DNA of 64,000 bases, from NCBI GenBank assembly GCA_030533445.1, contig CM060065.1, positions 23,577,474 through 23,641,473 of the forward strand, given 5' to 3'. This document shows, one piece after another, positions 23,481 to 37,467 of the stretch. The notes beneath the pieces were generated by a model, which did no database searches, was not told the DNA's origin, and saw nothing but the letters and a program-made list of their open reading frames with translations. Made by a program: the position numbers and the translations under genes. The stretch is from Cyprinodon diabolis. Its lineage: Eukaryota; Chordata; Actinopteri; Cyprinodontiformes; Cyprinodontidae. Every line of letters starts with the position of its first letter. The stretch's first letter is position 1.

Positions 23481-26400
23481 ATTTTTAAACCCTATGCTTT
23501 AATTGTTTTTTCTTTGTTTGTTTGTTTTTATTGGTTTTACTGTCAAGTATAAATGTCATGTTATTGATACTTAAAACCTTGATCAATTCTTTCTTATTAT
23601 CCTAAAACTTTGCTGAATACTTCATGATGTTGAGTAATGGAGGTGCCAGTTTTCCATAACTTAAAGTTCTTTGCCTGTTTGCCTCACAAAATTGTTCGGT
23701 CTTATCTGGTCAAAAGACAAGAGAAGATAACCCTCCTTTTCATGTTTGTCATCTTACATATTCGCTCTTCGTTGTTTTTGGCAAACTAGACAACACAAGG
23801 CTTTGTATTTGGTAAAAATGCATGTACAGGTTTAGATATATGTGCTTGCATGTATGTGGGTATAGATAAAGGTGCATGATTGCATTGCAGTTTTAAATCA
23901 TGAGGTGATATGAAACTAAAAAAGACATTACTATGAAAAGGAATGACATATTGCATGAAACAGAAGACATTACAATTTTAACTAGAGTATAAAAACTGTA
24001 TGCTGAGCATTGGCTTTGAAGCATGTCAACTTTCCAAGACAAATATGAAACAGGCGTCGATTGCATTACTTAGACTTCATGATACCATGTGTTCACTGAT
24101 CTTATCATAAAAAAAGATACATAGATTTCTTTTTGTTAAAAAACGGGATTATACATGAGAATAAAGCTACACACTGGTTGATTCTATTTGCTCTATTAGA
24201 CAGTCTCTAATTGAAGTTGATTAAACTGAATTTAAATTCATTTCCAGATGTCATGCCTACAACAAAGACTGTTAATCTAAAGTTTCAAATATTTTTGATG
24301 TTTTGCACTAAATGGATAAGATTAATTTAAGAAGGACCAAAACTGTATAAAATATATCCACATTTTTAAAAGCAAAGACTCCATATGCATAAATGGGCTG
24401 CCAATTCTGTCCTCTAAAGTTTGCATTATTTCAACACAGTTTCACAGAAGACATCAACATTTTCCCAGCCTATATGACAGACAATGAAAGAGTGTCAAAA
24501 CCAAAGTTAAGCTCACTCTCTTCAACTATACAAAAGCTAAAGATAGGAAACTTCAGTCATGCCGGTGAATGTCACAGTTGCTAATAAATAGGCAGGATTA
24601 ACGCACACCTTTTAATATTCACGCTGCTTAATAGGCTGACAGTATTAAATTATCTATAGGTCTCAGTGATTCAAAAAGGACCATCAAACCCAAAGTTGAG
24701 AGCAGTGTCTTGTAATTGAATAATACATTACATGTGGCAATTATTTCTGTTAGAAGCAGACTGAGAAATCAATAACCAAGGGATCAAATCAAGGACTGTG
24801 AAGCTCTTGTTTCTATTCCCCTTGTGACCAATTACATCACCGCAGTTTAAACACCTGCAGTGTCACATCTCACTGTGACACTCTCCTGCACTCTCTCATT
24901 CACTTTCTGTGTATGTGTCTCTCACATACTCTTACAGATGTGGAAACTGTTCAACAGAAGCAACAGAATGAAAATGTCTCCTTTGCTAACAATGCATTCA
25001 GAAATGAGTGCAGTAAATATGCATTGTGTGCATTTTTGTTTGCAACATGTTGTTAGATGATAGCTACTCTGTTGTAACCAAAATACAAAAACAATGACAA
25101 ACAATTTACCTATGCATCAGGAGTTAAAGTAAACATGGTATGATGAGAGTAATGCATCGTTGTTAAGATAATAGGCCCTCATTGCACAGGTTGACCTACA
25201 GTTATAAATTATGCACTCATTTTTTTGCTGCAGGCTCTGTTCTCCCCTTGACACGTGTGGTGCTGATTAAGGGGGATTGAAATGGGTCTGTCTTAATGAC
25301 CATACCCCATTACACAAAGGCCCGTGCTGCAGCTCTGCATCACATAGAGCACACAGGTGACAATGAACCTCTGACCACCTCGGAGTGTGTTAACTCTGGC
25401 GAACACAATTTGCTTTTATCTAAAATATTCACAGTCTGTAAAAAGGGCTTATATTAGGTCTCATTAAATGTGGATGCTCCTGAAGAGAAGAAAAAAAAAA
25501 TAAAAGAATGCCGGCTACATCAAAGACCTTGTTATGTCCAGTGAAAACCAAGCAATCCCATGTTTCTCCTCAGGATGGCTTGTATAAAACCAGCAGTGGC
25601 CAGATGGCTGCTGGGACTTTTGCTTGGACCTTGCAGGATCACATAAAAGATACAGCAGGGGAAGAAAATATTTTAACATGATTATTTGCTCTAGCATGTA
25701 AAGAATTGTGTTTTATTCCCCACTTGATATACTTCCTCTCATCTGAGAATAGATCATCAAAACTCATGGTCGATATGGCCAAACTCACACAGACTCATCC
25801 AAGCAATAATAGCCTGGAGTCAAAGGATACGTGTTCTATGGTTGATTGATCATTAGTCCCATTTGTATTACTTTGTCTGGTGGAATCTGAAAAGAAGCAG
25901 GATATCTGTCTGGGAGGGGAGAATAAAACCTTTCATAACAAGAACATTTCAGTAAAGGTGGTGAACAATGCATGTAACACTACTGAGACTACTGCAGCAC
26001 AAAACACATCTCATGATATGTTGTTAGCAACAATTATGGAAGAATAGTGAAAAAGAATAGTAAATGTTCCAGTGGGTGTTCATAAACCCGTGAAGAAAAC
26101 TATGGTGTTCATAAAATAAAAATCATGGGCAGAACTGGAGATCCACATTACTCTGATGTGGAGAGAGAAAGAAAAAAAGAGAGAGAGAGAGCGGCACTGG
26201 AGCAAGTTTTACAGAAGGTTAAAACATCCACAGGCTAGTTGAATGAAGACATGCACAACCAAAGGACTTAACATCAAATGAACCTGTGTTTTTTAGCTAT
26301 TCTCTGTGGTGGGCTTGCTTTGCATATTTCATGATAGAAGGATTCATATCTTTTCCCACCTTTCTATTGATATGGGTAAAGCTCTTCTCTGTGTTTCAAT

Positions 26401-28537
26401 TAAAGCTCATTTTATTTTCAACCTGTTCATTTAATTCGAAGGGCCTTTTCAGTTGTTGTTCACTGCTGCATTGGGGCGGCGTGCTAACAAGTGGAAACTG
26501 CCAGCCCCTCTGAAGCTTGAGAAGAGTGAGAAGAAAAAGAAAAAGAAGAGAAGGTTTGTTTTTCTTGACATAAAAGCCTTCAGATGACCTATGGTTTCAG
26601 GGATGGCTTTAAAGAAACTCGGGACAATCAAAAGGACAAATGTGACAGACCTCCTGTGTGAGATACAAGATGAATGTGAAACAGCGCATTGGTCCTGTGA
26701 TGTCTTTGACCTGATAGTTCAAAGCTGCTCTTGGACTCTGGACCCCCGTTCAGTATTGGAGCACCTCAGACAAAGGCTTTGTTCATACTAAAGTAAATCC
26801 AGCACATTGTTCCCTTTGAGCTGAGCATCACCATTTCAACAGGGAGGACAATTCCAAGACCTGAGCAAAAGCCTTATATACAAACAAATTCATCACACAA
26901 ACATAAAAAAAGAATTTTAATATAAAAAATTTATTATTTTCTTTTTTTATTTATTTAGCCGTCTTTTTCAGATCTCTGTTAAACTTTTTTAAAATGTCCT
27001 TAACAGACAAATGAACATATTTTCCCCTATAGATTACTTGATTTTTGAGTCCATCACTCTATATCCCAGTCATGGAGCATAAGGATCCATTCTGACACTA
27101 TAAACTACATGGTAGAAGTGTTGCAGAGCTACAGGACAGTAGCTCCCCTCATCACCACCCCTGCTTTGGTATTAGGAGGCATGGGGAGGTGCTGCAGCCT
27201 GCAGCCATAGATAACCATGGTGAAGCATTGAGGGCTGACTACTACGGTCCTGCATTCCTCCTGAGACACGAGGGCGAGTGAGCCTTTGAAGTTAAAAGCA
27301 TGGCTGGAAGACAATATGAGTGGCATGTGTGCACCTTATTTAGTGCAACATCAGGGCAGAGGTGGGATGTGTCAAAATGTTCTCTGTGTAAATGCAGAGC
27401 TATGTGTGGGTTAAACCAGGATGCTTCTAAATTCAGCATTGAGTTATCCTCCAAGAACTTCACTAAAATCTTTGTTTTTAGTTTAGTTTTTATCATTGTT
27501 TTCTCACTTACTTGTGTGTTTATTTACTTTTGTTTTATATTTATAGATTAAACAGAGGATACAATAAAATTATAATGTATGGGAATGAAAAGGTGTAGAT
27601 GCAACTAAAATGCAAAAATTATGTATTTACAAAGATTAATTTTATATTTGGGCTTAAAACATGAAAAATAATCTAATCTAATCTATCATTACAAGTTATC
27701 CTTCTACCTAAATAAAATATAAAAAGTTGAATAAAGAATGACTATTTTTTCTTCCTTTTACACTGCTAATTTTTTTATTAATTCAGTAAGTCAGTCAAAA
27801 TAACTATTCTTTTCAAAAAGTGAAGCTTCCATACTGTATGTTAGACAGCCACTGAAACCTCTTGCCATAAAATGTGCCAGATCCAACCTTCTTTTATGCT
27901 AACTGTCAGTAATGTAGCAGCTCTTTACTTTGCCATACAGCAGACATGCCATAGTGTGTCAGCATTTTTCAAAGTCTACATTTTTAAAGGTGCTATTGAC
28001 ATGTTATCTTTACAAAGTGTTGGTAACATCCCAATTAATCCATACACAGAAAGAAGCCAGAACAAATAAGCTCTTTTTTTTAAAGAAAATATTTTATTTG
28101 AACAGTAGTCCAGGAGCAAAGGACCACTTATAGAGTCCCCTATTTACTATTACAACTGTATCAAAAGCAACAGTAATCAATGTTTTTAGCAGCCGAGGCC
28201 TGTAAGCACACCTCACTACATGACTCCATTTCTGAAAAAAATGGAAAAATAAATATGTTGAAGCTTGTTTAAAGTTTGCACCTCAAATTTAGGATAAGCC
28301 TGTAAAATACTGGGATAACATACTCAAATCAGATCAGAGCACAAGTTTACTCTAAGATAAACCATGTTTGGTGGGCAAAATGCACTCTCCATCAGCTAAA
28401 AAACACCACACGGACAAAAACCTACGGAAGCGGGAACATCATCATGAGGGTCTGCTTTATGCATATGATAAATATGATTAAAGGAAGGATGAGTGGAAAA
28501 ATTAACTGAAATATTCTTGATAAAAACTGTTGCCTTA
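23481..28537. other. Gene-free stretch
   Basis: No exons, RNA genes or full transposons recognised. A short GA-rich run lies at 26168-26190. The patch 25230-25420 has a less AT-rich, regulatory-like composition. Confidence 0.4.
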
Positions 28538-28890
28538 TCATTAGCTCTAAGGGATTTAGACATGGATACTCACAACTAAAAATAGCCACATTCTCTTTTA
28601 TTTAATCAACTAAGACGTGTACTGTCAGCCTGCATGCATGGACAGAGAAGCGTGAGTTAAAAACTCTTCTCCTGAACAAGGCTTACTATTTAGGCTTGTT
28701 TTAAAATTCTAATAACATTATTTAGACTTCATCTGCTATTGCTTTGCTGTTATTAAATGTATTTAGTAGTATGGTACATTGATAAGGCTCCTAAAAATAA
28801 AGCACATTTATCTCACAGTGTTGTTTCCGCAAACAAAGCAATAACCTTAAAACAAACTGAGCATTAACAAAAAATCATTAAAAAAGCTTC
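28538..28890 (+). repeat. 350-bp direct duplication, copy 1
   Basis: The run from TCATTAGCTCTAAGGG to about TCATTAAAAAAG recurs in the same orientation and order at 34004-34366. By eye identity is roughly 90 percent. No coding potential, no TIR and no target duplication seen at its ends. Confidence 0.85.
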
Positions 28891-28904
28891 CTCCAAGATG
28901 ATGA

Positions 28905-29065
28905 AGTTGAATCAAGGGTGGACATTTCAACAAGACGATAATCCCAAACACAGAGCAAAACTCTTAACGACTTCAGAGAAAGAAAATAAAGCTCCTAGAA
29001 TAACCCAGCCAACCGCCTGACTTGAATCCTTTTAAAACATCAATGGAAAGAACTAACATTTAGAG
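28905..29065 (+). pseudogene. Decayed Tc1-like transposase fragment
   Basis: Translation gives WTFQQDDNPKHRAKLLTTSE, matching the FQQDNxPKHTAK block around the catalytic Asp of Tc1-like transposases. Further traces (ITQPTA, LESF) of the following region are broken by stops. Only this part is recognisable. Confidence 0.65.
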
Positions 29066-32000
29066 CCCAAACAAGAGGCCCATTCAACCTTCAATATTTA
29101 AGACTGTTTGTGTGAAAAAATGTAATCTGAGTAATGCATGCAACTACTCTCTTTAAAAAGAGGGTCTCTTTAGTTTTCATTACCGACAAAAGCTTGTGTA
29201 CAAATTATTAAATATCAGCAAGTATGTTCTGTACTTTTCCTATATTATTACCCACTTCATTTCCAATCTTACTTGCATTGGTGTCTTTATATGCATGTAT
29301 GGGTCGTTACCAACATCAAGTGGAAGTGTTTAGAAAAAAAACCTTTTGAAATATGTTTACAATGAGAAATGTTAAACTGTGTAATACTTTTACTAAGCAA
29401 GCTCCCATGGCCCTGACTCATTGAATAGGGTAGTATTAAGTGTTCTACTTCATGTGGCTTTCCTTGATGGACGTAAACTGATGGGCATCTTTACCCTTCT
29501 TCACCTTCAGTCAATTAAATTAACAGCAAAGAAAGAAATAGAAAGACTCTCTTTGCATTTTAAAGCTTTTGCTCATGATTGCAAAGGTGTCTGTTTAAAA
29601 AGGCAACAGAGCTCAATGGAGACTTCTATGTGCATATTGCTCTTAGAGTCTACATGCAGAAACATAATTAATGGCTGATGATCTTAGAAGACTCTTTAAT
29701 TGCTAAAATTTTAACTCAAATATTCCAATAAAATCAAATTAAGTAGATAGTAGATTATATTATTTAATCTGTCCATGATAGCTGTAAAAATAAAATAATT
29801 TTTAACTGTAGAAGCAATGGGGAGTAGTTAATCAGATAACTGCCCAGACTGCAGCGAGCACTGGAGTTTTGACTCTTTTTCATATTGGGAAAGGTATGCA
29901 TTTACATAAGTTGAAAGGCATATTAAGAGAATATATGGTTTGAAATTATAGAGGGTGTTGTTGTTTAATGTTAAACCGGCTCACCAATGGCTCTGATTTT
30001 CAGAAAAGTTTTCTTCTCTTCTATAGTTCTATTTGGTTAGTTTGAGATATTTCTATGATTTCTTTTGTATACATGTTTTTGCAGGAGACAAGATAATTTT
30101 ACAGATTTACAGTCCTGAAAAGCCAAGTAAAAAAAAGGCCCACTGAGAACTAATGATTGTTACATTTTCGGAAATGCCTAGTTCTTTGCTGCCATCTAGG
30201 GGAGGCACAGAGATATTACATATTTTTTATTTAAAACTTAATTTTCACAATTCAACATAAAGTATTTAGAGGATGACCAGCTTGTTTTCATTTTTTTTTT
30301 TTTTTTTTGCTATCAAATTTTGTAGTTTAACAAATAACCAAAAAGGAGAACAAATATGTTTGATTCTTAAAGATAAATATACTGCAATATCTCTCTAAAA
30401 AAATTTTATTAACAGTAAGGAAAATAAAAGCTCAATGTATTTCAGCTCACCAATAAATAATTTACTGCAATTACACAATTAAAAGCCTGGAGTTTTTCTT
30501 CTTTCTCTTTATATTAATGCTACTCTAAATTTTTTTCTGGAAATCATAAAAGTCTTTGGGCAAATCTAACTAGTGGGAATCTAGATCAAATACAAAGACT
30601 TCATTACTACTGACACTCAGGAAGCCAAATATGCTATGAAATTACATCAAATTAAAACCCAGCAGATTTGGATGAAGTGTTCGCTGTAGAAGATTATGAA
30701 TATAATATGAACATGTTGTTTTATTGAAAAGGCTCTTCAAGGCACCAGAATGTGTTTGTTGAGCTGAGAAAACTACTCTTGGTTTGAGTCCTTTTAAAGC
30801 AGATAACCTCACTGACTGAGAGAATTAAGGTCAGAGGATGTCACCTTACACAGCATGGATAAAATACATGTTAGGAAGCAAGTGTGAAAATAAAATGATA
30901 TTACAGTAAGTTGTAATTGATTAGGATTGTTAAACACATGTGCTTTTTAGAAAGTGTATTATTTAACAAAAATGTGTTAAACCCTGAAATTGTTTGATTT
31001 TTTTGTTGAAAATATTTGCTTCTTTCATTTATTAGATAATTCAGTTTTGGCTGGGTTTTTTTAGGTTTCAGTCAACTTTTTACATAATGAACACTTCCTC
31101 ATTTTCTCTAAAGGAAACATAACATAGAACAGTTGTTGTAGAAACTCATCTAGAAGCTCTGGAAATTATTTCACAAAGAATAATTTATCATAAAGAGAAG
31201 AACATTTTGGACAACAGTGAGTATCCTCTTCAGCAGACTGTTAAACAACAACAGATGTGATGCAAAACAGACCAGTACAGAAGATCCTTGTTTCCTACAG
31301 CCATCTACACTGATAACAACTGATATTTTTTAATTTAAGTTGATCAAGCTGTTGACAGCAATGATCCCTTTTTCATTATTTTTGTCTATTTGTATCAAAG
31401 CCACAAGGTCTGTCAAATGTTGTTTGGACATAAATGGGTTGTCTTCCATTATAAACAAATGTGGCTATTTCCATTGCTCCCAATGCTTCAGTACCCTCTC
31501 TGGATTCACGCATTTAGCAAAAAAAATGTTTTTTGACCCCTTGATTTTTTGAGTTATGTAATTCAATTAACTGTATTGCATTCATCCATACTATCACTAC
31601 AGACATAGCCATCAGGTGATATTGTGATAATAATTTAGTGTACATATTTTATTGCATTGTTTTTGAGGGTTGAGCATGTCTTAAGTTTTGATTCAGCTAA
31701 CTTTTTTTTCATGTGACTCTCAACTCTTTAGTTTTTCTCTCAAGTTCTTTAGTTTCCAGTTTTTTGTCCCTTTTATGTGTCATTTGGTCAGCACACTATA
31801 TTATCGTCCTGCCCACCATCTACTGTATATTCAGCTATTTCTTTCAATGATAATGAAAACCTCATTTTATGTTTTATTTACCTTTTATACAAAAGCAGTT
31901 GATAAAGGCCTTCTTATATAGAAATATTGAACCACTGATAAAACTCAAAGGCAATCTGTGCTTGATGAGAGATTTGTTTAAATGAATATTGAAAAAAAAG

Positions 32001-32085
32001 TATTTTGGCAAGATGACAGTCAGCCTGTGGCACTTCAGTCTCAGGGTGCTTTAACAGAGATCTTTAGTTCTCTGGAATATTTAAT
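29066..32085. other. No gene recognised
   Basis: AT-rich with A/T homopolymer runs, for example poly(T) near 30292-30309. No supported feature. Confidence 0.45.
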
Positions 32086-32086
32086 C

Positions 32087-32390
32087 TCATCCATCCATCC
32101 ATTTTCTGTCATGCTCATCCCAAGCGGGGTCGCAAGGGGTACTGGTGCCTAGCTCCAGCTCTCTATGAGCGAGAGGCGGGGTGCACCCTGGACAGGTCAC
32201 CAGTCCATTGCAGGGCAACACAGAGACAAACAGGATAAGCAACTATTCACACACACACTCACACGTAAGGAGAACTTAGAGAAGCCAATTAACCTAACAG
32301 TCATGATTTTGGAGTGTGGGAGGAAGACGGAGAACCCACGCATGCTAAGGGAGAACATACAAACCCCATGCAGAAAGACTATTTAATCCC
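32087..32390 (-). repeat. Dispersed fish repeat (CATCCATCC-tailed family), copy 1
   Basis: Begins CATCCATCCATCCATTTTCT, then GGCGGGGTGCACCCTGGACA, GTCACCAGTCCATTGCAGG and GGAGTGTGGGAGGAAGACGG, the ordered landmarks of a very common teleost repeat. The TGGATGGA tail lies at the left, so the unit is reversed. Related copies occur at 41060-41335 and 46018-46380. Confidence 0.7.
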
Positions 32391-34003
32391 ATGCATAAAG
32401 GAAATATTTCTCTTCCTGATTATTTCCTGAGAAGAGATCACACAGAACAAAAACTTTGAATAATACTTCATAATGTACGCATATGCATTAAATAACCCTG
32501 AGACATCACAACAGTATTTACAGAAATTGTAATCTTACTCAGACCAGAGAAATGGCTCAGGTTACAGATGGCGGTGCAAAGCACCAGACTCACTTTTCCT
32601 CAGAAAATTAGCTCAGAATAACAGTTAAAGAAGCATTTTATACATCTCCATAGTCGCCCCCTGCCACATCCTCAAATGTCACATCATTACATCATACACA
32701 TTTGTAAATGAGGAGACATAACTGGCTCCAGCCATATAAAGATATTACGCAGTATTCTAGATTAAGGACACTGAAAAAGTGACAGAGAACCCACTGTTAA
32801 GAATAACCCACTCTATCTGTGCTCCCATTTCATTCTCAAATCTTTGTTATGTACATAATGAAGATGATAACTTTCTATCCTGACAGAATAACTGTCCTAA
32901 TTAGATAAACTGCTTGGGGAGCCATTAGCCTTAACATGTAACATGCAGATATTATTACGGTTTAACAAGCACATACATGATTAATAGAAAATAACCCTAA
33001 CACATGGAGAAGAAAGGTCAAAAGCAACATGAAGTGGACAAAAAACCTTCAGTTGGTACCAATGAAAAGAGTAATAACAGATTCAGGCGTTATCCTATCA
33101 GTTAACTTCCGAAAATATGACAAGCTCCTGACAGGGACAGTTTGCAGAAGTGGTTTGCATACATAGGACTGGGCTGTATATACTCATAGCATTTCTAGTG
33201 ATTGTAACACCTAAATACAATGGTTTAAGGAGGTAAGGGAATATTTAAGGGAATGCATTTTTTTTATATTTTGTTAATGGGCCTATGTATAGCAATATTA
33301 ACTTTTTGGGGCTTTTAACTATTTTATAAATTTATTCCTTAATAAAATAATGCCCAAAGTGGTATTTTGCTTGATTTGTGTATGGGATAAATTCTACTCT
33401 CTAAGCAGCAGCCACTCCCCACCCTGGAAACCAGTTAGTCATTACCAAGCTATATAGAACAGATATTACTCACCCCCCAACTGAAAGCTCCTACCTTGAC
33501 ACTGATACTGAGCTGCAGCAGCTGTTGGGCGATGTCATGAAAAAGGCGGCACCCAATAAATGTTTCCGTTCCAATTTCTGTTCCAGTGTCAAAAAAAGGT
33601 TGTAGGATGATTCAGTTGGTAAAGATAAACTTCTAACTCTGATCAGTTGTCATACAGGATAAGTAACACTCTATGAAGTCTTATCATTAGCCTTAAAAAT
33701 AGAGATTTGTTATATTTTTCTGGTTTCTCTTAGAAGAATTAGTTGGTGGTTGACAAATTTCTTTCATCTATCTAAAAACTTTTTTGTACCAAAAAAAAAA
33801 AGTGCCAAGCAGGTTCTATGACCTTTGTTTAATAAGACTTGGTGCAGAAATTGACACGCTGTAATCTTTTTACTGCCAGCCTGGCATCCATATGGTGATA
33901 AGGAGAAAAAAATGACAGATGTTCATCTTCAGACACTCCAGAGATCTGACATCCCTACCAACAAATCCAGAGAGATGATGAACAAACTCATTCACCACCT
34001 CCT
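32391..34003. other. No gene recognised
   Basis: AT-rich DNA without supported features. Confidence 0.45.
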
Positions 34004-34366
34004 TCATTAGCTCTAAGGGATTTAGACATGGATACTCACAACTAAAAATAGTGACATTCTCTTCCATTTAATCAACTAAGACGTGTACCGTCAGCCTGCA
34101 TGCATGGACAGAGAAGTGTGAGTTAAAGACTCTTCACCTAAACAAGGCTTAAACTATTTAGGGTTGTTTTTAAATTCTAATAACATTATTTAGACTTAAT
34201 CAGTTGAAGCATTGTTGTTGCTATGCTTTTATTAAATGTATTAAGTAGTATGGTACATTGAAAAGGCTCCTAAAAATATGCACATGTATCTCACAGTGTT
34301 GTTTCCGCAAACAAAGCAATAACCTTTAAACAAACTGAGCATTAAAAAAATCATTAAAAAAGTTTC
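34004..34366 (+). repeat. 350-bp direct duplication, copy 2
   Basis: Second copy of the segment at 28538-28890, 5.47 kb away. Flanking sequences differ between the copies. Either a local duplication or two members of a repeat family. Confidence 0.85.
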
Positions 34367-35434
34367 TAAGTTGACATTTAAAGTATGGAAACAGCCTCCA
34401 TCCCAAAGGAAAGGAAGCACAAAGAACAATCGTCTAGCTGTTGGCTCAAACGTATCGGTTAAACAGAACTATCAGCCTTGAAGTTTAAGGTCTGTTACAC
34501 ATGTATCCATGAGCAATAGGGAAACCCTCAGAGGGGGTTGTTATCACTGTCATTATCAGCTCATGGGGTAAAGGAATATTTTAGATTGTCTTGTTATAAA
34601 TTAAGACCTTTGATAAGAAACACAAAAAGGAGAAAACAAATGTCTGATTTATTATCACAACTGTTTATAAGATATTAGGTCTCAGTAATAATGAAGGTAA
34701 ATAAAAGTTTTTTTGTTTTTTTTTGTGGGAACATCATAATCTAATTACTAGACAGTGAATATTTATCCAAAATCCACTAGAAGTGCTGCAGAACATAGGG
34801 ACCATGAATGCCATTAGAAATGTACAAGGCCAATCATTAGCTGTTGCTCATGTCATGTACATCTGAGTTTCCCCATTAAGACATATTTGTTTACCAGCGA
34901 TGCTTCTACCCCTGGTTTAAGGGTACATTTTAACAGTATGGTAGTTTCAAGTGAGATACTTTAATAAAAACATTAACATTGTATACCTCCGAAATGAATA
35001 AACTTTTGTTTGTTAAAAATTAGTTTATTCCCCACTGCCATTAGACTGCTGAATGTTTTGTGAAAAGGGCTATTGTATTGTATTTTATTATTTTTATTAT
35101 ATTTTATCATTATATTTATATAAAAAACATGAAAATGTTAGAACTGTAAATTTATAGTCATATTTTTATATTACTGTTTTTATTTTTTATTTTTATTAAT
35201 ATTTTATTAATTATTTTATTTTTTCAAAAATTAGAAATTTCTAAATTTTATTTCTTTTTGTTTTACACTTGTGTAAACAAAATGACCAAAAAAATCTATC
35301 TAAGTTATCTTTTTTTATTATAAAATTCAACCAGAAGTCCATTTACTGCTACAAGGGGACTTAGAAATGCTGCAATGTCATGAAGTAGATTGTTATGGAA
35401 TATCTGTGGCAGAAAGTAAAAAAAAAAAAAAAGG
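34367..35434. other. No gene recognised
   Basis: Very AT-rich, with alternating T and A runs around 35060-35240. No features supported. Confidence 0.45.
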
Positions 35435-35442
35435 CTCTATGG

Positions 35443-35911
35443 CAGAGGTCTTCAACAGGGGTCCGTGACCCCTAGGGGGTCCACGGAGGTACTGCATGGG
35501 GGTCGCGAAACTTTTGGTTGATTCATTTTTTTTTTTTTTTATATTCCCTCCTGAATTGAAATGTCTTTAAATCCACATTAACATGAATTCAACACACTGT
35601 AGTAAACAGATAAATGGAGGCAGATGTCTTTCAGTCATCAATGCACACATTCAGCGACACACAGGAGCTCTTTCAAGCTGGGCACCGTTTCATTCACAAC
35701 ACCTGTCCCATCAACCAGGAATCACAATCAGAAATACTTTAATAATCCCAGTGAAAAATTACTGTGGTTACATTACTCCTTCTGTGATAGAGTGACTATA
35801 GGACCAGTTTGATTTAACACAGTTTCATACAATATATATAATTAGGGGGTCCCCGCTCCATCTGGTCATCAGTTTGGGGGTCCTTGGCCTGGAAAACGTT
35901 GAAGACCCCTG
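35443..35911. mobile_element. hAT-type MITE with 8-bp target duplication
   Basis: The left end CAGAGGTCTTCAAC and right end (read inverted) CAGGGGTCTTCAACG form the inverted termini. CTCTATGG flanks both sides (35435-35442 and 35912-35919). 469 bases, no transposase. The GGGGTCC-rich ends and 8-bp duplication are typical of non-autonomous hAT elements in fish. Confidence 0.88.
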
Positions 35912-35919
35912 CTCTATGG

Positions 35920-37054
35920 TCAACAAAGATCATTGTTGGGTACAGTCCTATATATATTTCTACTTTATTTTATATATTAATAATTATCATATAACATAGA
36001 TTTCAATATAAGAACTGAATGTTTTAAAAACCATTAGCTTCAGTGATGAGGCTTGGTTTAGCCTGCTTTCTGCTCTTAAGTAAGTCTCATCACCATATCT
36101 GAAACTGAACTGTATAACATACAACAATTGTATTTGAGATGAACATCCTGTACAAACTGAGTAACACTCAGTGAAAGTTGTGGTCTGAACCCTAAAAATA
36201 TTAAATAAAATGTTTTCTTATGGTGTAGTTAAGGCTCCTTAAAGAACTTTGACAACTTTATTTTTCTTCAAGTCACATGTCTAGTTGTGATATCTCTTTA
36301 ATGAGTATTAATCATGTGTATCAGACTGAAAGGTTTGAGGGATAAAGGTTAACTTGTGTGATAAATCAGATTTTAGCCTTATCAAAAAGTCCACTTTTAC
36401 AATGTGTGCCTACAGATTTACTGAAAGGTCGCTCTTGTCTCCTAAAAACCAGACTTTTCTCTTGTCAGTGTAGACATAGAGACTTTTGTCTCTGTCAGTC
36501 AAGTCATTAACTTGTGGAAGCAAGATGTTTCCCTAATTGTGCAATCATTGTGTGCTGTGTTAAATTTGATAATTTGGCTGAAGTTCAATGAAGTGGAAAA
36601 TGTCTATGAAGTCGTTTCCTCAAAGTAAAACTCGTCTTTTATCAATTGATTTTTCCAGACTTTTTTTCACCATTATTAGCAATATCATCAGTAGTAGTCT
36701 GAGTATGCAATAATTCTTCATAGAAAGCATTTATACAAATTTCCATAAGTAAAGCTTATAAGGTTGTTCTTATGATCACAGACATATTTTAGATAACAGT
36801 CATGACTTTTATAGCAACCACTAGAAGGTAAAATTAGTCAGCTGTTGCACATAAATGCTAATATAACATACATGTGTCTACTCTCCAAGAACCCAGTAAT
36901 TATATGGTTAGTGTAAATATACCATATTACACATATATATTAACATATGCATGTTTCTTTCTGAATGTGAATGAATCCAAACAACTGGATGGGACTTCTG
37001 ACTATAACTATTCAATACAGTCACACAGGATGGCAGAATTTAGCTAAAATACTA
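35920..37054. other. No gene recognised downstream of calca
   Basis: AT-rich sequence between the hAT MITE and the presumed 3' end of calca. No exons recognised. Confidence 0.45.
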
Positions 37055-37467
37055 TTTATTCCTACATTTCATTCATAATTGTCCAAACAGTTAGATCCAT
37101 GAACAGATCCTCTACAGGTAAAAGATTTCAACCACTAAGAAGACTAAGAAGAGTTTTATAACAAGGTACACACAACCACAAACTATTTTCCGACATTTGT
37201 GTTTCACAGTATAGGATTTCTATCTAGACACATGGTAGTGTGTAGTCACAGGTGAAAAAGTCAAGACAGAAAAGTTTTGCCTTTTTCCTTATCTCTCTGA
37301 GCAGCATAGACTTTCCTGTTGTCTAAACACCAACAACATACTGTAGTTTAAAAGAAAGACACATATCAATGTTGGTATAGAATAGTTTGTAGAGGGAACG
37401 GTTGCTTCTTCAGGAGATTCTTCTGATGTTGGAAATTTGTCACTGAAGATAAGAATTCTCTAGGAAG
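37055..37467 (-). other. calca: calca exon 6: probable 3' UTR of the CGRP mRNA
   Basis: A strong acceptor (pyrimidine-rich tract, then CTCTCTTTAG) ends at 37468, downstream of the CGRP exon donor. AATAAA follows at 37060-37055 on the minus strand. CGRP transcripts in this family end in a separate 3'-UTR exon, so this is the best candidate. There is no coding content. The exact end is unknown. Confidence 0.55.
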
